From contig NZ_JAGGJW010000006.1 of assembly GCF_017873175.1 (NCBI RefSeq), forward strand, positions 186,001 to 250,000: 64,000 nucleotides of DNA. The letters are read 5' to 3'. Positions within the stretch are counted from its first letter, which is position 1. Each line of letters opens with the position of its first letter. This document shows, piece by piece, positions 57,040-64,000 of the stretch. A model generated the notes under the pieces. The model was not told the origin of the DNA. It did no database searches and saw only the letters and a list, made by a program, of their open reading frames with translations. A program made the position numbers and the translations under genes. The DNA is from Neorhizobium petrolearium. GTDB taxonomy: Bacteria; Pseudomonadota; Alphaproteobacteria; Rhizobiales; Rhizobiaceae.

Positions 57040-57603
57040 ATGCCGTGCCGACAATGTGAACTTATCAAATACGCGACCAGTTCCTCGCCTTTTGCAAACA
57101 TAGCAGGACCGTTCATTTACGTACTGTTTTCCGAATGCGTGGCCCGCAAGGCTCATGCTCTCGACCCTGCGGCATATGTCTTCAAACTCGGGTTCTCCGG
57201 TGGCGGGCAGGACCGGTTTCGTTCTCTGATCGAGGGATGGCGCTACAAGGGCGGGAGCACTGCACCGCTTGGCAACTGTAGGAACTGGGTGTCTATCGGC
57301 GTCTGGAAGATGAAGACGGCTGAGGCATTCGAGCGCAAGTTCATCAAGGTCGCAGTCGAGCGCCACCGGATTCTCCAACCTCACGTCTATCTTGATGGGG
57401 AAAGACCGATCGAACAGCCCCGCTCCAATGGCGAGACCGAAATCTACTGGTTCAACGACCAGGATTTCGTGGACCTGCCGCTCTATCAGGACCGGGTATG
57501 CACCGAGGAGCGGGGAAATTTCGCCGCGCTCCAAGGCATGTTCGATGCCATCAGGGAGCGCGGCGACAAATTCAGGGCGGAACTGGCCGTCCCGAAGAAA
57601 TAG
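57040..57603 (+). CDS. Hypothetical protein, weak GIY-YIG-like look
   Basis: A 187-aa soluble protein without firm family. GPFIYVLFSECV followed by YVFKLGFSGGGQDRFRSL is reminiscent of the T5orf172/GIY-YIG nuclease opening, and an N-terminal C-x2-C is present, but the catalytic pattern is not complete to my eye. No good ribosome site before ATG 57040. It lies alone between acr3 and convergent ugd, four bases from the latter. Confidence 0.6.
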   Translation: MPCRQCELIKYATSSSPFANIAGPFIYVLFSECVARKAHALDPAAYVFKLGFSGGGQDRFRSLIEGWRYKGGSTAPLGNCRNWVSIGVWKMKTAEAFERKFIKVAVERHRILQPHVYLDGERPIEQPRSNGETEIYWFNDQDFVDLPLYQDRVCTEERGNFAALQGMFDAIRERGDKFRAELAVPKK

Positions 57604-57607
57604 GCTT

Positions 57608-58912
57608 CTATTTCACCTTCCCGACGCCGGAATAGGTGAAGCCGTGGGCTTCGACTTCCGGACGGCGATAGACATTGCGCAGGTCGACAAGGATCGGGGT
57701 CTTCATGACGGACTTGAGGCGCTCAAGGTCGAGCGCGCGCAACTCGTTCCATTCGGTGACGAGAACCGCGACATCGGCGCCTTCGGCGGCCTGGTACGGG
57801 CCGCTCGCAAACTCGATCTCCATGAGCTGTTTGGCGTTTTCCATGCCCTCAGGATCGTAGCCGGAGACGATGGCGCCCGCATCCTTGAGTGTCTGCACGA
57901 CGGCGATTGCCGGGCTGTCGCGCATGTCGTCCGTATTGGGCTTGAAGGTCAGTCCCAGCACGGCCACCTTCTTGCCCCGAACGTCGCCGCCGGCAGCGGC
58001 GATCACCTTGCGGCCCATGGCGCGCTTGCGGTTGTCGTTGATGGCAATCGTTGTCTCGATCAGGCGGACCGGGCTGTCATAGTCCTGCGCCGTCTTGGCA
58101 AGCGCCAGCGTATCCTTCGGGAAGCATGAGCCGCCATAGCCAGGGCCAGCATGCAGGAATTTCGAGCCGATGCGGCCGTCGAGGCCGATCCCGCGGGAGA
58201 CATCCTGCACGTCGGCGCCGACACGCTCGCAGAGATCTGCCATCTCGTTGATGAAGGTGATCTTCATCGCCAGGAACCCGTTCGCGGCATATTTGATGAG
58301 CTCCGAGGTACGGCGGCTGGTGAAGAGTAGCGGCGACTGGTTGAGGTAGAGCGGCCGGTAGACTTCCGTCATCACCCCACGGGCGCGCTCGTCGGAAAGG
58401 CCGACGACGATACGGTCCGGACGCTTGAAGTCCTCGATGGCGGCTCCTTCGCGCAGGAATTCCGGATTGGAGACGACGGCGAAATCCGCATCCGGATTGG
58501 TTTCCCGGATGATCCGTTCGACCTCGTCGCCGGTGCCGACCGGTACTGTGGATTTCGTGACGACGACGGTGAAACCTCTCATCGCTGCGGCGATCTCGCG
58601 CGCTGCGGCATAGACGTAACCAAGGTCGGCATGGCCGTCGCCGCGGCGGGATGGGGTACCGACCGCGATGAAGACGACGTCGGCGTCGGCGACTGCCTGA
58701 CCGAGATCGGTGGTGAAGGAAAGGCGCCCCGCCTTGACGTTCGATTCGACCAGCGCGTCCAATCCAGGCTCGAAGATCGGGATGACGCCCTTCTTGAGCG
58801 CCTCGATTTTTTCCACGGCTTTGTCGACGCAAACCACATCATGTCCGAAGTCCGCAAAGCAGGCTCCCGAAACCAGCCCGACATAACCCGAACCAACCAT
58901 CACAATACGCAT
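57608..58912 (-). CDS. rkpK: UDP-glucose 6-dehydrogenase
   Basis: A 434-aa enzyme that oxidises UDP-glucose to UDP-glucuronate for polysaccharides. IVMVGSGYVGLVSGACFA is the NAD motif, GYGGSCFPKDT carries the catalytic Cys, and LGLTFKPNTDDMRDSP is a family marker. ATG 58912 has GAGG upstream; a TTG two codons earlier is less likely. Called rkpK in Sinorhizobium and ugd elsewhere. It may feed the capsule genes beginning at the right edge. Confidence 0.93.
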   Translation of the reverse strand: MRIVMVGSGYVGLVSGACFADFGHDVVCVDKAVEKIEALKKGVIPIFEPGLDALVESNVKAGRLSFTTDLGQAVADADVVFIAVGTPSRRGDGHADLGYVYAAAREIAAAMRGFTVVVTKSTVPVGTGDEVERIIRETNPDADFAVVSNPEFLREGAAIEDFKRPDRIVVGLSDERARGVMTEVYRPLYLNQSPLLFTSRRTSELIKYAANGFLAMKITFINEMADLCERVGADVQDVSRGIGLDGRIGSKFLHAGPGYGGSCFPKDTLALAKTAQDYDSPVRLIETTIAINDNRKRAMGRKVIAAAGGDVRGKKVAVLGLTFKPNTDDMRDSPAIAVVQTLKDAGAIVSGYDPEGMENAKQLMEIEFASGPYQAAEGADVAVLVTEWNELRALDLERLKSVMKTPILVDLRNVYRRPEVEAHGFTYSGVGKVK

Positions 58913-59090
58913 TCGCAATCCTCATCATGGTCGAGCAGAACATCTGCCCTGATTTTCAGTTTTTCCTACCGCATCCAGCTTTTATTGCAACGCATCATTC
59001 AGAGCAGGATTAATTCCACTTGGATTCCTGCCGATCAACTGAAACTGCATTTGCCGGCGCGGCGATGTCCTGCGCCGGAACATCGACCGG

Positions 59091-59885
59091 CTAGCAGGGT
59101 TTTTGACGTTTGCCCCAGGCGATGAAATCAGGATTGGCAAAATCCACGACGCCGGGCTCTCCGGTCTTGCCGTAGCGCAGCGGCTCGCCATTAAGGTCCA
59201 TGGTCGATCCGCCGGCTGCACGCAGCACCGCATCGCCGGCTGCCGTATCCCATTCCATGGTTCGTCCAAAGCGGGGATAGAGATCGGCAGCCCCTTCCGC
59301 AAGCAGGCAGAATTTCAGTGAAGAGCCGATACAGCGGATATCCGATGCGCCGGACTGCTTGAGGAAAGTCTCGGTTTCGACGGAACTGTGGGAGCGGCTC
59401 GCGACGCAGATGGGGGGCGTTTCGACGGGCCGGGCCGAAATCTGTTCCCGGCTGCTGATTGTCAAGTCATCGCCGACGATGAGTTTCATGGCGCTCCCGT
59501 GTCCGCCGAGATAGGCGACATGCAGGGCGGGAGCATAGACCACTCCGAGCACAGGCCTGTCTTCTTCGATGAGGGCGATGTTGACGGTGAAATCCTCGTG
59601 CCTGTTGATGAATTCCTTTGTTCCATCAAGCGGATCGACCAGGATGAAAGAGCGCCCTTCGATCGAAGGCACGCGACCTGCGGCAACTGATTCCTCCGCG
59701 ATCACCGGAATGTCGGGACAATCCCTGGCGAGTTCGGCGAGGATGATCCTTTCGGCTTCCTCGTCCGCCTCGGTGACCGGTGACCGGTCGGCCTTGTAAC
59801 GGGTATTCGGCCCCGCCCTGTAGATATCCAGGATGGCTTTTCCCGCAAGAAACGCGGCTTTTTCGAACGTAGCCAGCATGGACAT
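59091..59885 (-). CDS. cysQ: 3'(2'),5'-bisphosphate nucleotidase CysQ
   Basis: A 264-aa inositol-monophosphatase-fold enzyme that turns PAP into AMP during sulfate assimilation. VDPLDGTKEF and MEWDTAAGDAV are the metal-binding motifs; AEESV is the upstream Glu site. ATG 59885 overlaps the rlmB stop as TGATG, so it is coupled to rlmB. About 180 bases without a gene separate it from rkpK. Confidence 0.92.
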   Translation of the reverse strand: MSMLATFEKAAFLAGKAILDIYRAGPNTRYKADRSPVTEADEEAERIILAELARDCPDIPVIAEESVAAGRVPSIEGRSFILVDPLDGTKEFINRHEDFTVNIALIEEDRPVLGVVYAPALHVAYLGGHGSAMKLIVGDDLTISSREQISARPVETPPICVASRSHSSVETETFLKQSGASDIRCIGSSLKFCLLAEGAADLYPRFGRTMEWDTAAGDAVLRAAGGSTMDLNGEPLRYGKTGEPGVVDFANPDFIAWGKRQKPC

Positions 59886-60793
59886 CACGATGCCCTCGAA
59901 TCGCTTGAAACATTCAGGGACAGTCGGACGAGGTGCTGGCGTGTGGCATAAAGGGCGATCGCTGCAGCATTGGAGACGTTCAGTGATTTGATTGCGCCGG
60001 GCATGTCGAGCCTAGCGAGCGCCGACACGGTCTCGCGGGTCTTCTGGCGCAATCCCTTGCCTTCCGAGCCAAGCACAAGTGCAATACGGTCGCCGACAAA
60101 TGTGTCTTCAAGCGGAGCCGGGCCTTCCGAATCGAGCCCAATCGTCCGGAAGCCGATCTGGTGCAGCTCGCCGATCGCATCGGCAAGGTTGGTCACCTGT
60201 ATATAAGGTATGAGTTCAAGCGCGCCGGACGCCGATTTGGCGAGGACGCCGGATTCGGTCGGGCTATGTCTCTGGGTGGTGATCACCGCGCCAGCACCGA
60301 AGGCTACGGCCGAACGCATGATCGCGCCGACGTTGTGCGGGTCGGTCACCTGGTCGAGAACGAGAAGCAGCGGGCTATCCTTCAGCGCCTCCAGCCGGCG
60401 AAGCGGCAGAGGCCGGGTTTCCAGCATGACGCCCTGATGGATGGCCTCCGGGCCAAGGATCCTGTCGATATCCTGCGGCGAGACGAATTCGACCGGGAAG
60501 GGAAGGGCCGGCGCTTCGCCGATGTCGAGACGAGCGAACGCGTTCTGTGTTACCGACAGCTTGATCAGTTCACGCTCGGGGTTGTCGAGCGCGGCGCGCA
60601 CGGTATGCAGGCCGTAAAGAAAGACCTGATCCGCCTGAAGCTGCGGCGGCTTCCAGTCCTTGTTGGATTTCTGCCGCCTCTGCGGCGGCGTCGGGATTTC
60701 GCCGCGTTCGCGCTTGGCGTCGCGCACGGCGCGCCTCAGCGTGGCGTAATGGCTGTCGCGGCCGGATTTGTCTTGTTTATTGTCCTTGCTCAT
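59885..60793 (-). CDS. rlmB: TrmH-family 23S rRNA (guanosine-2'-O-)-methyltransferase
   Basis: A 302-aa SPOUT methyltransferase that modifies 23S rRNA (G2251 in E. coli). The N-terminal ~50 residues are basic and disordered, followed by the substrate-binding domain (LYGLHTVRAAL) and the knot motifs RSAVAFGAGAV, LVLGSEGKGL and SLNVSNAAAIALY. Divergent from tRNA-Tyr. Confidence 0.92.
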   Translation of the reverse strand: MSKDNKQDKSGRDSHYATLRRAVRDAKRERGEIPTPPQRRQKSNKDWKPPQLQADQVFLYGLHTVRAALDNPERELIKLSVTQNAFARLDIGEAPALPFPVEFVSPQDIDRILGPEAIHQGVMLETRPLPLRRLEALKDSPLLLVLDQVTDPHNVGAIMRSAVAFGAGAVITTQRHSPTESGVLAKSASGALELIPYIQVTNLADAIGELHQIGFRTIGLDSEGPAPLEDTFVGDRIALVLGSEGKGLRQKTRETVSALARLDMPGAIKSLNVSNAAAIALYATRQHLVRLSLNVSSDSRAS

Positions 60794-60896
60794 GGTGCTT
60801 TATAGCGACGCCGATCCGTCCGGCAAAGCCCCCACGTGGTCGAGGTCCCTGTGCACAGCGGTGTATTTTTTTCGTCATTTTTCCAAAAACCTCGTG

Positions 60897-60925
60897 TTGA
60901 CAGACGGGAGCGGGGCAGTCATATA
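60897..60925 (+). promoter_or_regulatory. Promoter upstream of tRNA-Tyr
   Basis: TTGACA (60897-60902), then 17 bases, then CATATA (60920-60925). The perfect -35 suits a stable-RNA operon; the tRNA starts about 70 bases later. Confidence 0.55.
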
Positions 60926-60998
60926 CGCGGCGCAGATCGCGGGGCACCGAAAGCACCTCGATCTGACGAGCTTGGTCAGTAGATCCAGACGGAAAACT

Positions 60999-61083
60999 GG
61001 AGGGATGCCCGAGTGGTTAAAGGGGACGGACTGTAAATCCGTTGGCTCAGCCTACGTTGGTTCAAATCCAACTCCCTCCACCA
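60999..61083 (+). tRNA. tRNA-Tyr (anticodon GTA)
   Basis: An 85-nt class II tRNA with a long variable arm and encoded CCA. Anticodon loop CTGTAAA gives GTA. Acceptor GGAGGGA pairs with TCCCTCC. Confidence 0.96.
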
Positions 61084-61108
61084 TTCTGTCGCCGGATCGG
61101 ACCACCCC

Positions 61109-61182
61109 GCGGGTATAGCTCAATGGTAGAGCAGCAGCCTTCCAAGCTGAATACGCGGGTTCGATTCCCGCTACCCGCTCCA
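61109..61182 (+). tRNA. tRNA-Gly (anticodon TCC)
   Basis: A 74-nt cloverleaf with encoded CCA; anticodon loop CTTCCAA gives TCC. Acceptor GCGGGTA pairs with TACCCGC. It follows tRNA-Tyr by 25 bases and precedes tuf, so the three are probably one transcript. Confidence 0.96.
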
Positions 61183-61449
61183 TATTTTCTCCCATGCCTC
61201 CTTTTAGGTGCGGTTGTTTTGTCAGGCCATGACGCCCGCTTTTCCGGGCGGCAATGTCGGTTGTCATGTGGCATCCTGAACGACGTTGCGGTATCGCCAG
61301 ATCCTGAGGCAGTTCTGCCGGGATTTTTCGTGTTCCCCTTGTCCGGCCGTGCGTCGCAATTATGTCTTGCGCATTCTTATGGAAAGCCTTAAACGGCGAC
61401 ACCAAACCCGGGCGCCGGGTTCACCTCTTATGTTCACAGGAAGCATTCA

Positions 61450-62625
<1,176 letters not shown>

Positions 62626-62645
62626 TCTTGGATCAGCTTGAATTT

Positions 62646-62676
62646 AAAGGCCCTGCCGGCAACGGCAGGGCCTTTT
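62646..62676 (+). terminator. Rho-independent terminator after tuf
   Basis: AAAGGCCCTGCCG (62646-62658) pairs perfectly with CGGCAGGGCCTTT (62663-62675) around a GCAA loop, followed by T. The A run on the 5' side makes it work for the convergent capsule gene too. Confidence 0.93.
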
Positions 62677-62720
62677 GCGTTTGAGGCTGCACCGCGATCA
62701 ATCCGTTGGTTTACCCTGTG

Positions 62721-64000
62721 TCAGGCGGTTGTGAAGAGTTCGCTCTCATAACGGAAGCGGGCGACGTCGCGCGGCTTGCGGAAGGCGAGGGGAAGCCTGT
62801 CCTCGGTCTCCATCAGCCGGCTCGCCACATTCTCGACGCCGGCACGGATCGCCTGCCTGCCGATGAAGCCGCCGCGAACCTGTGTGGTCGCAGCAAGGGC
62901 TCGGGTGAATGCGTCGAATAGCTCCGGGTCCGGCGGCGACGGCCTTTGCCAGAAGGCGGCAAGGCTGTCCTGAAAGGTCAGGCCCGGCACGTCGTAGATC
63001 GCCGAGCCCAGCGCGATAACCGGCTTTCCCGCCGAAAGTGCCGTCAGCCCCACGGTGGAATTGACTGTCACGACGCCGGTGGATTTTTTGATCAGCGCAT
63101 CCGTATCTCCGCCGTCCGCGACGAACACGCGCCCGGCCACACCGTGTCGCTCGGCGGTCATGCCGATCCGATCGGGCCAGCGCGACAGGCCGTTGTCGAT
63201 CGGATGAACCTTGAACAGCAACCGGCTTCCGGCTGGCGCATGTCGCGCGAAGGACAGGATGGCCGCGTCGACGAGCCTGAAGAGGTCGCCGCCCGGTGCA
63301 TGCCGGCGGATCTGGTAATCGCCGGGCAGTTGCAACGGAAACAGGAAGAAGCTTGTACCCCCATCGGTACCGGGAGCCAGGCAAGCCGCGATTGTCTTTT
63401 CCGCTTCCTGCCTGCGTGTGCGGCCGGTCAAGGCCTTCAGGATCCAGCCGCTATATTCGACCAGCGGATGGACAGGCCCATGCGTCCGGTAATGGGGGTG
63501 AACCAGCCAGCCCAGAACGACGTTCGGGATATGGAAGGCAAGGTCGTAAAGAGCATAGGTGAGGAAGCTCGATCTGTAGAGGCCTCCTGGTGAAACGGCA
63601 GGCTCGTTCGCAGCCAGCGCCTCGATTTCGCGCGGCTCTCGCGGAAATCGCGAATGGGCCGACATGCCGTCCGGTTCGATCGTCAGCCAATCGGGCCTGA
63701 GATAGCCGTGTTCGAGAATATGGACGCGAAGCCCCTCTCTTGTGCCAATCTCCGCGGCAACCGCATGGGCGGGCCGCCCGTCGCCGAGCATCACGAGGTC
63801 CGTGACATCATGATCGCGGATGTAGCAATTAAGATACACTGGCCATTCGGTTGCCCGTCCGCGAAAGAAGTTACTTTCCTTTGGCCACCAAAACACCACA
63901 TCCCCGAGGCAGAAGCTGATCTTTCGGACGGAAGCGCCTTGTTTTTCAATCGCTTCCGCCAGCAGGTGGAGGAACGGCGAGGCGGGTCCCTGCAGGAACA
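62721..64000 (-). CDS. KpsS-like capsular polysaccharide protein (5' end outside window)
   Basis: At least 426 codons; the frame stays open to the window edge, where FLQGPASPFLHLLAEAI is the expected opening of this family, so only a few N-terminal residues are missing. HPIDNGLSRWPD and the STVGLTALSAGKPVIALG segment are typical of KpsS/LpsZ proteins, which add Kdo linkers for capsule export. The GTG at 63899 is not the real start. It is convergent with tuf, with a bidirectional-type terminator between. Confidence 0.85.
   Translation of the reverse strand, partial: FLQGPASPFLHLLAEAIEKQGASVRKISFCLGDVVFWWPKESNFFRGRATEWPVYLNCYIRDHDVTDLVMLGDGRPAHAVAAEIGTREGLRVHILEHGYLRPDWLTIEPDGMSAHSRFPREPREIEALAANEPAVSPGGLYRSSFLTYALYDLAFHIPNVVLGWLVHPHYRTHGPVHPLVEYSGWILKALTGRTRRQEAEKTIAACLAPGTDGGTSFFLFPLQLPGDYQIRRHAPGGDLFRLVDAAILSFARHAPAGSRLLFKVHPIDNGLSRWPDRIGMTAERHGVAGRVFVADGGDTDALIKKSTGVVTVNSTVGLTALSAGKPVIALGSAIYDVPGLTFQDSLAAFWQRPSPPDPELFDAFTRALAATTQVRGGFIGRQAIRAGVENVASRLMETEDRLPLAFRKPRDVARFRYESELFTTA

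Overview
The window reads as chromosomal DNA of an alphaproteobacterium in the order Rhizobiales, most likely a Rhizobium/Agrobacterium-type member of the Rhizobiaceae. The reasons are the order amiC-mrcA-prfB at the left, long rhizobial-type PstC and PstA, the paired carboxymuconolactone-decarboxylase-like proteins first named from Agrobacterium vitis (Avi_7170/Avi_7169 families), an rkpK-like UDP-glucose dehydrogenase and a KpsS-like capsule gene. These identifications come from reading the translated sequence; no search was run.

Layout. 0-9.1 kb is core: an N-acetylmuramoyl-L-alanine amidase cut by the window edge, penicillin-binding protein 1A, release factor 2 with its programmed +1 frameshift, a LysE exporter, a Bcr/CflA-type MFS pump divergent from a TetR regulator, NAD kinase and tRNA-Thr(TGT). 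9.1-19.0 kb is an integrated element of about 9.9 kb, bounded by a perfect 46-bp repeat of the 3' half of that tRNA. It carries a tyrosine integrase, an AlpA/excisionase-like protein, an archaeo-eukaryotic-type primase, a TerS-like protein, a terminase large subunit split into separate ATPase and nuclease genes, a possible scaffold-like protein and one outward-facing cargo gene. No portal, capsid, tail or lysis gene was seen, so it looks like a phage satellite (PICI-like) rather than a prophage.

19.2-26.3 kb is a phosphate locus: a triple-repeat Pho box, pstSCAB, phoU, phoB, and directly behind phoB a paralogue that has lost all three phosphorylation-switch residues. 26.4-29.4 kb is a first arsenic-type operon (arsR, flavoprotein, MFS). 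54.5-57.0 kb holds a second (arsR, two mechanistically different arsC genes, acr3).

Between the two ars loci, 29.6-54.3 kb is a 25-kb metabolic block built as two parallel modules. Module A has a flavoprotein monooxygenase, a kappa-GST/HCCA-isomerase-like protein, an M19 dipeptidase homologue, a PotDABC-like importer, a carboxylesterase and a LysR regulator. Module B has a paralogous LysR and a paralogous monooxygenase, then a Dpp/Opp importer, a creatinase-like M24 protein, a BisC/DMSO-reductase-type molybdoenzyme, two CMD/AhpD proteins, RidA, a Cds1-like cysteine desulfhydrase, a peptide-binding protein and an alpha/beta hydrolase. The combination suggests uptake and breakdown of a sulfur- or nitrogen-containing conjugate whose last step yields 2-aminoacrylate; that pathway is inference.

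57-64 kb returns to core functions: a hypothetical protein, ugd/rkpK, cysQ-rlmB (overlapping), tRNA-Tyr, tRNA-Gly, tuf with a strong terminator, and a KpsS-like capsule gene running off the right edge. The usual tRNA-Trp-secE-nusG does not follow tuf here.
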